DNA of 64,000 nucleotides from NCBI RefSeq assembly GCF_900102855.1, contig NZ_FMWD01000007.1:109188-173187 (forward strand), given 5' to 3'. The stretch is from Thiohalomonas denitrificans. GTDB lineage: Bacteria; Pseudomonadota; Gammaproteobacteria; Thiohalomonadales; Thiohalomonadaceae. Of this stretch, positions 32,226-41,128 are shown in pieces (within the stretch, counting starts at the first letter, position 1; every line of letters begins with the position of its first letter). Both the position numbers and the translations under genes were made by a program. The notes beneath the pieces are model-generated. The model did not search any database. It had not been told where the DNA came from and was given only the letters and a program-made list of their open reading frames with translations.

Positions 32226-33188
32226 TCAGCCCTGGCGCTCGCCAATACCGGCTTTCTCCCGGTTCGCATGCTTCAACACTTCCGACAACCCTGCGACGGC
32301 GCCACCGATACTGGAGAGTTCGGCGGGGATAATCATGGAGTTGTTGGTCCTGGCGAGCTTGCTGAATGCACCTACATACTGCTCGGCGATGCGCAGGCTG
32401 ACGGCATCTTTGCCGCTGGGTTGCTGGATGGCCTGAGCGATCCTGCTCAAGCCTACGGCGGTGGCTTCGGCGATCAACTGAATCTCCTGGGCGCGGCCTT
32501 CGGCCTCGTTGATCTGCTTCTGCTTGGTCGCCTCCGAGAGGTTGATGACCTCCTGCTTCTGGCCTTCGGAGACATTGATCATGGCCTGGCGTTCGCCCTC
32601 CGATCGGGCAATCGCCGCACGGCGCTCGCGCTCGGCACGCATCTGCTGCTCCAGTGCCCCCTTGATGCTCTCCGGCAGCTCGATATCGGAGATCTCATAA
32701 CGCAATACCTTAATGCCCCAGGGTGAAGCGGCCTCATCCAGTGCTCGAACCACCTCTTCGTTGATCTTCGCCCGCTCCTCGAAGGTTTTGTCCAGATCGG
32801 TTTGGCCAATGACCGAACGCATGGTGGTCTGCGCCAACTGCGTCGCGGCATTGCGATAGTGGTCGACACCGTAACTGGCCTTGTGCGCATCGATGACCTG
32901 AATGTACAGGATGGCATCGATACCCACCTGAATGTTGTCCCGAGTGACACAGGCTTGCTGGGGCACATCGATCACTTCTTCTTTCAGCGTGTGTTGGTAG
33001 GCCACCTTGTCGATGAAGGGGATCAGGATATGGAACCCGGAATCGAGGGTCCGGGAGTATTTGCCCAGACGCTCCACTACGAAATTCGAACGCTGGGGCA
33101 CAATCCGCGCGGTCTTGAGGATAATAATGACAACGGCCAGTGCGAAGCCGATTGCCAACAGGGAGCCAAAGTCGAGAAACCTTTCCAT
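32226..33188 (-). CDS. qmcA: stomatin/SPFH-domain membrane protein (QmcA-like)
   Basis: A 320-residue band-7 protein: N-terminal membrane anchor (SLLAIGFALAVVIIILK), then the SPFH domain (RIVPQRSNFVVERLGKYSRT, LDSGFHILIPF) and a long coiled coil rich in Glu/Gln/Arg (about 185-245). It closely fits the QmcA/YbbK group. Such proteins form membrane microdomains and are usually paired with NfeD, encoded here 35 bases upstream on the same strand. Confidence 0.9.
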   Translation of the reverse strand: MERFLDFGSLLAIGFALAVVIIILKTARIVPQRSNFVVERLGKYSRTLDSGFHILIPFIDKVAYQHTLKEEVIDVPQQACVTRDNIQVGIDAILYIQVIDAHKASYGVDHYRNAATQLAQTTMRSVIGQTDLDKTFEERAKINEEVVRALDEAASPWGIKVLRYEISDIELPESIKGALEQQMRAERERRAAIARSEGERQAMINVSEGQKQEVINLSEATKQKQINEAEGRAQEIQLIAEATAVGLSRIAQAIQQPSGKDAVSLRIAEQYVGAFSKLARTNNSMIIPAELSSIGGAVAGLSEVLKHANREKAGIGERQG

Positions 33189-33223
33189 CAGATATCCTTT
33201 TTATCGTTTTTGAGATTGCGGAA

Positions 33224-33679
33224 TTACTGCTTCGTTCGGGGCCGTTGTGATGATACGGTCAGGCGAATACCTTCATTGGACACCACCCAGGCGACGTCAC
33301 CCGCTTTCAGTTCGTCTTCGGAGACGGCATCCCAGGCAACGCCGTTCAGCACAACACGGCCCGCTCCGTGGACGAAGTCATCCTGCACGGTCACCCGTTC
33401 ACCAATATCCCTTTGAAACCGGCTCCGGGCTTCACCCTGGTCGGTACTGAACCCACCGAACCAGCCCTTCATTTGCCTTCGCGCCAGCACCAGGCTGATG
33501 ATACTCACCAGCCCGAAAACCGTCAGTTGCGAGGCCAGCGACTCAATCCATCCCAGCTGCAGCAATACTCCGACGGTAATCGCCCCGATGCCGATGAAAA
33601 CGGCGATGATGCTGGTAGCGAGCAGTTCGGACAGTATCAGAACAATGCCGGCGATGATCCAGACAGTGGCGGCACTCAT
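33224..33679 (-). CDS. NfeD-like membrane protein
   Basis: A 151-residue protein of the short NfeD (YbbJ-like) type: three to four membrane helices in residues 1-65, then a C-terminal OB-fold (RFQRDIGERVTVQDDFVHGA, GRVVLNGVAWDAVSEDELKA). It lacks the protease domain of long NfeD forms. Pairing with the stomatin-like gene downstream is the normal arrangement, and the two proteins are thought to act together at the membrane. Confidence 0.88.
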   Translation of the reverse strand: MSAATVWIIAGIVLILSELLATSIIAVFIGIGAITVGVLLQLGWIESLASQLTVFGLVSIISLVLARRQMKGWFGGFSTDQGEARSRFQRDIGERVTVQDDFVHGAGRVVLNGVAWDAVSEDELKAGDVAWVVSNEGIRLTVSSQRPRTKQ

Positions 33680-33716
33680 GTTGATTGAACCCCTTTAGCC
33701 AAATTTCACACTTCTT

Positions 33717-34772
33717 CTAAACAGGCACTACGGGCGATTCTACTCTTCCGATCCCGGTCCTCACCAATTCAATCTGCGACCAATCGTGCTCCTTCGCCTC
33801 CAGTAGCCGCTTCAATGCCTTGCTTTTTTGACGATAGTCCCGGGCATCGGCGTCCCAACGCTGCCTGGCCGATACATGCAGTGGGCCGCTGATCTGACGG
33901 ATGGCTTCGGCCCGCATCAGGTAGAGCCCTTTGCGTTCGTTGTGAAGCTTGTCCAGAGGGTCCGGTACCAGGGAGTCGTTCAGGTGGGATTCGAATTGCA
34001 GTCCAAAGGCGGTGGCTTCGTGAAGCATCCAGTGCCCGGCGCAGTGGCTCAGCCCCGGCTCTTTGTAGCCACCGCCGATGTCGGAGTGGGTGCCGGCGAA
34101 CCAGACCTGCCGAATGTCGAGCCCGGACCTTTGATCCCAGAGGGTGGGTTCAAAGTCCCCGCGATTTTCATCGATGGCCACTGCGTGCCGGGCATGCCGG
34201 ATGATCTTGCTGGGCTCGGTATCGTGAAACAGATAGTCGCGGTCTCCCAGCGTGCCCCAGAACGGCAGTGGCACGCCGAAGGAGCCCACTGTGTCGAATA
34301 CACCGACGAACTCGATGGGGGTGATGTCCGCTACTGCATACTTCTGCCGAAATGCGACGCACTTGGGGGCGCTGGGTCTGCTGTTTCCGGAACGGCTTCG
34401 GTAGAGGCGGTAGGCGGCAGGTATTTGCCCCGCGTATTGGCGTCGCAGCAGGCCGCAGTTACGAATGAATCCCGCCAGTGAACGGACGGTGTACGCGCCG
34501 CGGCTGAACCCGAAAAAGTAGAGTCGATCCCCGCGCTCATAGTTGTGTACGAGGAACCGGTAACAGTCCATGATGTTCTTGTCGACACCCTCGCCCGAGA
34601 GTCCCCCGGCAATCAGCCTTCGATCAGTGCCGACGCCCCAGTCATAGAACGTTACCTGTTTAACGCCGCCGGCATCCGGCCTGACCGCCCTGGCCATCAG
34701 TAGTGGATTGGTTGCGCCTCCATGTTCCGGTGAGTTCCAGGTTCCGTCGGCGAATACGGCTATCCGTTTCAT
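33717..34772 (-). CDS. DUF2235 alpha/beta hydrolase
   Basis: A 351-residue protein of the DUF2235 family, which includes type VI secretion phospholipases of the Tle1 group and stand-alone enzymes. The nucleophile motif is GFSRGAYTVRSLAGF with Ser at 90; the N-terminal strand KRIAVFADGTWN is typical. DTVGSFGVPLPF and WFAGTHSDIGGGY carry the probable acid and His. No VgrG, Hcp or immunity-like gene is nearby, so a housekeeping or lipid-linked role is more likely than secretion. ATG 34772 is chosen because it starts the fold; the frame continues to 34847. Confidence 0.82.
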   Translation of the reverse strand: MKRIAVFADGTWNSPEHGGATNPLLMARAVRPDAGGVKQVTFYDWGVGTDRRLIAGGLSGEGVDKNIMDCYRFLVHNYERGDRLYFFGFSRGAYTVRSLAGFIRNCGLLRRQYAGQIPAAYRLYRSRSGNSRPSAPKCVAFRQKYAVADITPIEFVGVFDTVGSFGVPLPFWGTLGDRDYLFHDTEPSKIIRHARHAVAIDENRGDFEPTLWDQRSGLDIRQVWFAGTHSDIGGGYKEPGLSHCAGHWMLHEATAFGLQFESHLNDSLVPDPLDKLHNERKGLYLMRAEAIRQISGPLHVSARQRWDADARDYRQKSKALKRLLEAKEHDWSQIELVRTGIGRVESPVVPV

Positions 34773-34927
34773 CTGTCCATTGTCCCTGCAAAAAGCCAGA
34801 CCAAATTTCCTAACCGGAACTATCCCAAACCGCTGGAGTCGGGTCAATCGACGGTCTAGCGACTATTCTTGACTATGACATTAAGGTATGTAGAGTGAAT
34901 GGTGTGTATGGACAACGGGGAACTGCT

Positions 34928-35344
34928 GTGACGGGAAAGGTACTGCTTCTACTGTTCGGCACCGGCCTGCTGGTTGCCACCGGTTGGGCACATGAGGTGC
35001 CGGAGGGCGCCGAAATCCGTTTCCTGGAGCCCAAGGATGGAGCCGTTTTGTCCAATCCGGTCAGAGTACGGATGTCTGTCGAAGGGTTTGGCGTAGCGCC
35101 CGTGGGCGAGAACAAGCACAAAGCCGGCCACCATCACCTGTTGATTGATGTCGATGACCCTCCGCTTGAGGGACCAGTCCCGGCAGATGAGCATCATTTG
35201 CACTTCGATGGAGGCGAGCAGACGGCGGAAATCGACCTGGCTCCGGGCGAGCACTCCCTGCAACTGCTGCTCGGTGACGAAGAGCACGAGAGCTTCTATC
35301 CGCCGCTGCTTTCCGACCGCATCCGCATCACGGTAACGGATTGA
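34928..35344 (+). CDS. exported DUF4399 protein
   Basis: About 138 residues starting at GTG 34928 (or 149 from ATG 34895; both give a signal peptide, GKVLLLLFGTGLLVATGWAH). The mature part reads FLEPKDGAVLSNPVRVRMSV, then KAGHHHLLIDV and a second His pair in DEHHLHF, and GEHSLQLLLGDE. This is the DUF4399 pattern, a small immunoglobulin-like domain. The His clusters suggest metal binding, which is inference. A cytochrome c gene follows 40 bases later on the same strand. Confidence 0.75.
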   Translation: MTGKVLLLLFGTGLLVATGWAHEVPEGAEIRFLEPKDGAVLSNPVRVRMSVEGFGVAPVGENKHKAGHHHLLIDVDDPPLEGPVPADEHHLHFDGGEQTAEIDLAPGEHSLQLLLGDEEHESFYPPLLSDRIRITVTD

Positions 35345-35383
35345 ATCTTACGAGCATACCTGCAACCTGAACGGCGTTTGAAC

Positions 35384-35809
35384 ATGCGTATTGCACTTGT
35401 ACTGGTAGTTGCACTGCTTGCGTCCCTGGCCGTGCTGGACTGGATGGCGCCGGATGCCGAGTCCCGTCGGGATTCAGCGGCCATGCCACTGGAATCGGGC
35501 GCCGGGGATCCTGGAGCGGGAGCGCAGCTGTTCGAGGCTGAATGTATTCAGTGCCACGGCGCCGATTTGAAAGGAACGCAAGAGGGGCCGCCCCTGATTC
35601 ACCCCTATTACCGTCCCGATCACCACGCGGACCTGGCATTTTACATGGCCATCAGGGATGGTGTTGTCCAGCACCACTGGAACTTCGGCGACATGCCACC
35701 GGTACCGGTGATTGACCGGGACCAGGCGCGGGACATCGTGACGTTCATCCGACAGGCTCAGCGGGAGGCCGGTTTGCTCGATGATACCGGGGATGTGGCC
35801 GCGCAGTGA
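35384..35809 (+). CDS. class I c-type cytochrome
   Basis: A 141-residue exported or membrane-anchored monoheme cytochrome. The N-terminal hydrophobic segment IALVLVVALLASLAVLDWMA is probably a membrane anchor. The heme site is ECIQCHGADLKG. The likely axial Met lies in NFGDMPPVPVIDRDQ. It probably carries electrons in the periplasm. It may share a transcript with the DUF4399 gene upstream. Confidence 0.85.
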   Translation: MRIALVLVVALLASLAVLDWMAPDAESRRDSAAMPLESGAGDPGAGAQLFEAECIQCHGADLKGTQEGPPLIHPYYRPDHHADLAFYMAIRDGVVQHHWNFGDMPPVPVIDRDQARDIVTFIRQAQREAGLLDDTGDVAAQ

Positions 35810-35839
35810 CCTACCGGTGATCCGGTACCCTGTTCGGGT

Positions 35840-36433
35840 TCAGATGAGGTTGTAGATAATCGAACCGAGGGTCGCCAGCCATACGGCAAGCGCAATCAGC
35901 ACCAGGACGCCATCATGGGCAACCAGACCCAGCCCGAAAGCGGTCAATGCAGCGCCGGCTCCGTTGGCGCTGAAGGGCACCACTTCCATAGGCGGCATGC
36001 CGATGGCGATGATGACGCAGGCGAGTGCCACGAGGTAGGCGCCAGGGCCCCGCGTCAGTTTGGTTAGCCTCGGTCGAGACCAGCGATCCATAAACCGTGC
36101 CACCGGTCGCAACCAGCCCAGAATCCTGCACAGGGAGTCGCGCCTGATGGTCCGCTTCAGCATCCAGTGCGGGAGCCAGAAATGGTCCCGTTGCAGTACC
36201 AGTTGACCGCCGGTCAGAAGCACAAGCAGCCCCATCAGGGTGGGTACACCCGGGATATCGCCCACTAATGGCGCCACCGTTACCAGACCCGCAACGAGCA
36301 GAATGGGCCCAAACGAGCGCCGCCCCACCGCCTCCAGGACTTTCTCAAGGGTAATCTGGTCGCGATCGCTGGTCGTCTGCTCGATACTGTCCAGCAATTG
36401 CTCCAGATTCTGCGGCTGCTGTTCACCTTCCAT
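35840..36433 (-). CDS. ExoD-family membrane protein
   Basis: A 197-residue protein of the ExoD (exopolysaccharide synthesis) family. LEKVLEAVGRRSFGPILLVA at residues 29-48 and GDIPGVPTLMGLLVLLTGGQ are hallmarks, followed by WLPHWMLKRTI and two more membrane helices. ExoD affects exopolysaccharide and alkali tolerance in rhizobia; its molecular role is unknown. It ends convergent with the cytochrome gene and is 36 bases from the oxidoreductase gene on the same strand. Confidence 0.85.
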   Translation of the reverse strand: MEGEQQPQNLEQLLDSIEQTTSDRDQITLEKVLEAVGRRSFGPILLVAGLVTVAPLVGDIPGVPTLMGLLVLLTGGQLVLQRDHFWLPHWMLKRTIRRDSLCRILGWLRPVARFMDRWSRPRLTKLTRGPGAYLVALACVIIAIGMPPMEVVPFSANGAGAALTAFGLGLVAHDGVLVLIALAVWLATLGSIIYNLI

Positions 36434-36469
36434 GGAGACCCCAACCCGTTCGCCACCACCTTCGGACTG

Positions 36470-37987
36470 TTAATCCAGGCGTTTCATGTCCCGTACCGCC
36501 GGGCCGTGGATCATTCGCCCGTCATGGGCAAAAACCGAACCGTGGCAGGGACACTCCCAGGTGCGCGCCTCGCCATTCCAGGAGACGTAACAGTTCAGGT
36601 GGGTACAGCGTGGTGACAGGAGATGCAACTCGCCCTCACTGTCGCGGTAGGCAGCGACCGAACGGCCGTGTCGACGACAGATACCCCCCTCCCCTGCGGC
36701 AAGGGTGCTCGCATCCCATGAAGCCAGCGCCTTGCCCCGATCCTCGACAAATTCACGTCCCACATGAAGATTTATGTCCAGCAACTTTCTCCCTGCCGAT
36801 CGAAGATTCCAGCGGCCGGATGAAAACGGCGTTTTCGTTACGTCCGCCTCGCCCAGGATATGCCTTGCCAGCATCTGTGCAGAGGCGGTGCCATTGGTCA
36901 GTCCCCAGGCGGAAAACCCGGTGGCCACCAGGATCCCGGGCGTCACCGGAGTCAGGGGACCCACATAGGGAAGACGGTCCACCGAGTCATAGTCTTCATT
37001 GAACCACCAGCCAAGCACCTCCGTCGTCCCGAAGCGCTCCGCCGCCAGACGTTTTAGATCGGAGAGCCGTTGCGAGGCAGAATGGTGGCCGGGACGGCTA
37101 CCCGCACCGGTGAGGATGAGCACCGGCCCCTCCGGACTTTGGTGGCGACGGAAGGAGTAGCGGGGTTCGTCGACATTGAGAAACATGCCCTCCAGAGCAC
37201 TCTCGTCCGGAAGCCGTGCTGCAAGAACCACGTGCTGGCGGGGGGAAGCCTTGGCAAAAAAGAGTCCCCGGTCCATGAACGGCAGGTTGGTGGCGATCAC
37301 GACGTGGTCGGCCTTGATCATCCCGTGGTCGGTAACCACCTCGTTCGGCGAACCGGCGCGAATCGAGTAGGCGCGGGTTCCTTCGTGCAGGAGGGTACTG
37401 TCGCCGTGAACCGCCCGGGCCAAACCGACCACATAGCGGTACGGCTGAAACTGAAATTGATCGGGCAGCACCACGCCGCTGTCAAACGCGATCGGGGAGT
37501 TCGCTTCAGTGACCCTCTCCACCGGAAGTCCCAGCCGTTGCATCGCATCGACCTCCCGGTCGATGGCCTCACGCTGCGCACCCTTTTCACTGATCGTGTA
37601 AGCCGCCGAACGGGTCAGATCGCAATCGATACTGAACTCGTGGGTCCGCTCTTCCACATACCGGATCGCGCCCCGGCTGGCATCGGCATACTCGCTGGCG
37701 GCATCGAACCCGTGCTTCTGGATGAGATCGTCATAGACGAGCCCGTGCAGTGCCGTCACCTTGGCTGTGGAGCGACCCGTCACCTGCGCACCCACGCGTC
37801 CGTTTTCTACCAGGACGACATGGCGCCCGGCCTTTTTCAGGCGCTCCGCCACCGTCAGTCCGACGATGCCGCCACCAATGATGGCCACTTCGCATCGGGT
37901 GAGCCCGGGTAAGGGGGCATAAATTTCCGATGGCGCCCCGGCCGTCCAGTAAGGCTGCTCCTCTTCCGTCGCCACAGTGTCCACCAT
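36470..37987 (-). CDS. FAD-dependent oxidoreductase with C-terminal Rieske domain
   Basis: A 505-residue fusion. Residues about 30-400 are a DAO-type FAD oxidoreductase (CEVAIIGGGIVGLTVAERLK, GRSTAKVTALHGLVY). Residues about 420-505 are a Rieske [2Fe-2S] domain with ligands in SPRCTHLNCYVSW and CPCHGSVFAHDG. This architecture is known for proteins of the YhfW type, probably passing electrons between FAD and an Fe-S cluster; the substrate is unknown. The ATG shares one base with the stop of the YqaE gene (TAATG), so the two are translationally coupled. Confidence 0.88.
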   Translation of the reverse strand: MVDTVATEEEQPYWTAGAPSEIYAPLPGLTRCEVAIIGGGIVGLTVAERLKKAGRHVVLVENGRVGAQVTGRSTAKVTALHGLVYDDLIQKHGFDAASEYADASRGAIRYVEERTHEFSIDCDLTRSAAYTISEKGAQREAIDREVDAMQRLGLPVERVTEANSPIAFDSGVVLPDQFQFQPYRYVVGLARAVHGDSTLLHEGTRAYSIRAGSPNEVVTDHGMIKADHVVIATNLPFMDRGLFFAKASPRQHVVLAARLPDESALEGMFLNVDEPRYSFRRHQSPEGPVLILTGAGSRPGHHSASQRLSDLKRLAAERFGTTEVLGWWFNEDYDSVDRLPYVGPLTPVTPGILVATGFSAWGLTNGTASAQMLARHILGEADVTKTPFSSGRWNLRSAGRKLLDINLHVGREFVEDRGKALASWDASTLAAGEGGICRRHGRSVAAYRDSEGELHLLSPRCTHLNCYVSWNGEARTWECPCHGSVFAHDGRMIHGPAVRDMKRLD

Positions 37988-38160
37988 TAACGCTTCAGGA
38001 TGATATAGAGGGCATGAACGATACCGGGAAGGTAACCCAGAATGGTCAGCACCACATTCAGCCAGAAATGCTTCGTCAACCCGACTTCCAGGAAAACGCC
38101 AAGGGGCGGCAGAAGCACCGCAAACAGGATCTTGAACGGATCACCAACGGTCACAGCCAT
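37987..38160 (-). CDS. YqaE/Pmp3-family stress membrane protein
   Basis: A 57-residue protein read from ATG 38160 (MAVTVGDPFKILFAVLLPPL..). It has the two-helix Pmp3/YqaE form: ILFAVLLPPLGVFLEVGL, then FWLNVVLTILGYLPGIVHAL, ending YIILKR. The LPPLGVFLE and LGYLPGxxHA motifs are diagnostic. Family members respond to salt, cold and envelope stress and affect membrane potential. GGAGAAATTG precedes the start. Its stop overlaps the start of the FAD/Rieske gene by one base. Confidence 0.9.
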   Translation of the reverse strand: MAVTVGDPFKILFAVLLPPLGVFLEVGLTKHFWLNVVLTILGYLPGIVHALYIILKR

Positions 38161-38201
38161 ATGCAATTTCTCCTTTCCCTGTATTTCTTCGAGTCTAGTG
38201 G

Positions 38202-38477
38202 TCCATGCGGAAAATAGTAACGCTCAGCCGGTCTCACAAGCGCCCTCGGCAAGGCGCAGGAGCGCAGGACTGGCCGCGTAGCCAATTCAAGCGACTGCAA
38301 CGCAGCCGAGGGTGCTTGTGGAAGCCGGCCTGAAGGGAGCGGCGCTAATGGACTAGTCCGGCGTTGCTGACGACCTGAAGACCGACCTACAGGCATGCGG
38401 CTCGCCATTCCCTGCGCAGCCGCCTTGCCTTGGCCCATTAGCGGGGCTTTGAGTGTCACACTATTTCCCCGCATGGA
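38202..38477. repeat. compound palindromic element B (TIR plus two hairpin modules)
   Basis: A 276-base element. The terminal inverted repeats are TCCATGCGGAAAATAGT (38202-38218) and ACTATTTCCCCGCATGGA (38460-38477), differing by two bases. Inner hairpin 1 pairs GCCGGTCTCACAAGCGCCCT.. (38227-38250) with its complement at 38305-38329. Hairpin 2 pairs AGCGGCGCTAATGGAC (38338) with GGCCCATTAGCGGGGCT (to 38448). The first loop begins GGCAAGGCGCAGGAGCGCAG; the second ends CTGCGCAGCCGCCTTGCC, roughly its reverse complement. The same design and loop motifs occur in element A at 18151. Confidence 0.8.
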
Positions 38478-38523
38478 ATGCGACGGACATGGGACCCGAA
38501 CGGGCGAGCAGCAAAGCAGTTGG

Positions 38524-39021
38524 TCAGTCAGCGAAGTCCAGGCGCTCCTGCACCTCAGCGACACCGGCTTTGGCACAGACGGCATCCTTGTCCCCACCGG
38601 GGGCGCCGCTGATGCCGACCGCCCCGACCAGAGAACCGGCCGCCCGGATCGGAACACCCCCTTCGAGAACCAGGATGCCATCCACGTGATTCATCTCTTC
38701 ACGGATATCCTGCCGGTTGTAGCGAAAGGTGCTGGAATCCACGCCGGAGAGAATGACGGCATTCGCCTTGTCCCGGGCGATTTGCAGGGTAAAGCGCGGG
38801 GCCAGGGTGTCGCGCATGACCATCTGTTCGAAGCCATCGCGATCCACCACCACGGCGGTCACCTGATAGCCCTCGTCGCGGCAGGCTTCGACGGCACCCC
38901 GGGCGATATCGTGGGCCATTTCCATGGAGAGTCGCCGTACCTGGATGATGTCATCCGCCGCCACTGGTGCGGAAAGAAACATCAGCGACGGGACCAGCAT
39001 TAAGAGGTGCATGTACTTCAT
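38524..39021 (-). CDS. exported GlcG/HbpS-family protein
   Basis: A 165-residue protein with a signal peptide (LLMLVPSLMFLSAPVAADD). The mature part is a GlcG/HbpS domain: LSMEMAHDIARGAVEACRDE, YQVTAVVVDRDGFEQMVMRD, then GGVPIRAAGSLVGAVGISGA. HbpS binds heme in Streptomyces; GlcG is a glycolate-operon protein of unclear role. A periplasmic heme- or small-molecule-binding function is possible. It stands alone between a repeat and RecQ. Confidence 0.82.
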   Translation of the reverse strand: MKYMHLLMLVPSLMFLSAPVAADDIIQVRRLSMEMAHDIARGAVEACRDEGYQVTAVVVDRDGFEQMVMRDTLAPRFTLQIARDKANAVILSGVDSSTFRYNRQDIREEMNHVDGILVLEGGVPIRAAGSLVGAVGISGAPGGDKDAVCAKAGVAEVQERLDFAD

Positions 39022-39088
39022 GGGGTCCTCCTCTTACGTTCCATTCTTGTAACTGCTCGCCCGGTTGATCATGTGCGGCATAGGAGAT

Positions 39089-39189
39089 TCGTCATCCCCG
39101 CGCAGGCCAACCATCATCCCCGCGCAGGCGGGGATCCATTTTGAGCCATGCCGCTGCTCTCTGGATTCCCGCCTCCGCGGGAATGACGA
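39089..39189. repeat. GTCATCCCCGCG / GCGGGAATGACGA repeat
   Basis: CATCCCCGCGCAGG occurs twice in direct orientation, about 26 bases apart; the second copy is followed by CGGGGATCCA and TTTTGAGCC. The inverted partner CTGGATTCCCGCCTCCGCGG continues to GAATGACGA. This is the widespread proteobacterial GGATTCCCGC..GGGAATGAC dispersed repeat, here as an inverted pair filling the gap between the GlcG-like gene and the end of recQ. Confidence 0.75.
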
Positions 39190-39216
39190 GGGAGTGAACA
39201 GTTACCATTCTTGAAG

Positions 39217-41031
39217 TCAGGTGTCGATTTCGGCGGCAAGGTGCTGCCGAATCACCTTGAGAAATGCCTCCCCATACGCCTCGATTTTCTTCTCGCCGAC
39301 GCCCTGGATTTCAAACAGTTCCTTGCGATCGGTGGGTCGCTCCGTGACCATTTCCACCAGCGTGGCATCATGAAAGACCACGTAGGGTGGCACGCCCTGC
39401 TCTGCAGCCAGTTCGCGACGCCGCTCGCGCAGCGCGGCCCACAGGCGGCGGTCCGACTCGTCGGTAAAGCGGGTGGCGGGCTTTTCGGTTCGCGAACGCT
39501 TTCGGGTGGGCTTGCGCTCCTTGCGGAGCAGAAGTTTCTCCTCGCCACGCAACACCGGACGGCAGTTTTCGGTGAGCTGCAGGCTACCGTGGCCCTGAAC
39601 ATCCACGGCGATGTAGCCCCTGGCAATAAGCTGACGAAACAGGCCGCGCCATTCCGTACCGGTCAGTTCCGACCCGATGCCGAAGGTGCTCTGCCTGTCA
39701 TGGCCGAAGCGACGAATACGCTCATCCTCCTTGCCGAGCAGCACATCGATGAGGTAATTGACACCGAAGCGCTGTTCCGTCCGATGTATCACCGAAAGGG
39801 CCTTCTGGGCCGGCACGGTGGCATCCCAGGTTTCGGGCGGCTCCAGGCAGCTGTCGCAGTTACCGCAAGGCTCATCCCGCTGTTCACCGAAATAACCAAG
39901 CAGGGAACGACGGCGGCAGTCGGTCTGTTCGCAGAAGGCGAGCATCGCCTCCAGTTTGTGGCGCTCGACGCGCTTGTGAGCGTCATCCGTCTCGGAGCTC
40001 TCCAGCATCTGGCGCAGGGTAATGACATCGTCCAGTCCGTAGACCATCCAGGCATCGGCGGGGAGTCCGTCGCGCCCTGCCCGGCCGGTTTCCTGATAGT
40101 AGGCCTCCAGGCTTTTGGGCAGATTGAGGTGAGCCACGAAACGCACATCGGGTTTGTCGATCCCCATGCCGAAGGCGATGGTCGCCACCACCACCACGCC
40201 CTCCTCGTTGCGGAAGCGCGCCTGATTGGACTGGCGGGTCTCGGCGGGCAGGCCGGCGTGATAGGGAAGCGCCGTGACGCCCTGCTCCGCCAGCCATTCG
40301 GCGGTGGCCTCTACCCGTTTTCGGGTCATGCAGTAGACAATGCCGGCCTCACCCGGATGCTCCTCACGGATGAAGCGGAGCAGCTGTTCGCGGGGACTGC
40401 GCCGCTGTGCCAGCCGGTAGTGGATATTGGGCCGGTCGAAGCTGCTGATGAAGACCCGTGCATTACCGAGTCGAAGCCGCTCGATGATCTCGCGGCGGGT
40501 GATCTCATCGGCGGTAGCGGTCAGGGCGATACGCGGGATGCCGGGAAAGCGCTCGGCCAGTATGGCGAGCTGGATGTATTCGGGTCGAAAGTCGTGCCCC
40601 CACTGGGAGACGCAATGCGCCTCATCAATGGCGAACAGCGCTACGCTGGCCCGCTCCAGCAGGGATAGAAAGCGAGCGGTCATCAACCGTTCGGGGGCCA
40701 CGTAGAGCAGGTCCAGGTCGCCCCGCAGGAGCTGCTCCTCGACGTGGTCCGCCTCGGCGCGGTCGAGAGTGGAATTGAGGAACGCCGCCTTGACGCCCGC
40801 CTGGCGCAGAGCGGTCACCTGGTCTTCCATCAGGGCTATCAGCGGCGAGATCACCACTCCGACGCCACGGCGGGCAATGGCGGGGATCTGATAGCAAAGT
40901 GATTTGCCACCCCCTGTCGGCATCAGGACGAGCACGTCCTGTCCCTGGACCACGGAGGCCATCACCTCATCCTGGGGTGGCCGGAAGGTCTCATAACCGA
41001 ATACGGAGTGAAGGATTTTGCGCAGGTCCAT
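39217..41031 (-). CDS. recQ: ATP-dependent DNA helicase RecQ
   Basis: A 604-residue helicase. Superfamily-2 motifs: [81 protein letters not shown]. The RecQ-Ct zinc site uses [12 protein letters not shown] and CGNCDSC. A C-terminal HRDC domain spans about 525-600 ([20 protein letters not shown]). Full length for the family. It unwinds DNA in recombination and repair. Confidence 0.95.
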   Translation of the reverse strand: MDLRKILHSVFGYETFRPPQDEVMASVVQGQDVLVLMPTGGGKSLCYQIPAIARRGVGVVISPLIALMEDQVTALRQAGVKAAFLNSTLDRAEADHVEEQLLRGDLDLLYVAPERLMTARFLSLLERASVALFAIDEAHCVSQWGHDFRPEYIQLAILAERFPGIPRIALTATADEITRREIIERLRLGNARVFISSFDRPNIHYRLAQRRSPREQLLRFIREEHPGEAGIVYCMTRKRVEATAEWLAEQGVTALPYHAGLPAETRQSNQARFRNEEGVVVVATIAFGMGIDKPDVRFVAHLNLPKSLEAYYQETGRAGRDGLPADAWMVYGLDDVITLRQMLESSETDDAHKRVERHKLEAMLAFCEQTDCRRRSLLGYFGEQRDEPCGNCDSCLEPPETWDATVPAQKALSVIHRTEQRFGVNYLIDVLLGKEDERIRRFGHDRQSTFGIGSELTGTEWRGLFRQLIARGYIAVDVQGHGSLQLTENCRPVLRGEEKLLLRKERKPTRKRSRTEKPATRFTDESDRRLWAALRERRRELAAEQGVPPYVVFHDATLVEMVTERPTDRKELFEIQGVGEKKIEAYGEAFLKVIRQHLAAEIDT

Positions 41032-41128
41032 TGCCTCCGCATTCTGCCGGTCTGGTGTGCCCGAGGCAAGGAACAGGGCCCTTCGGTGTTAGTCAGGCCG
41101 CACAGGCATCGTTCGATACCCCGGATGG

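Noticed and set aside
33717-34772. DUF2235 protein as a type VI secretion effector
   Set aside because: No VgrG, PAAR, Hcp or immunity-type gene is nearby, so a stand-alone hydrolase is the safer reading.
39211-40668. 485-codon open frame on the plus strand opposite recQ
   Set aside because: RecQ helicase motifs are complete on the minus strand; no family features in the antisense frame.
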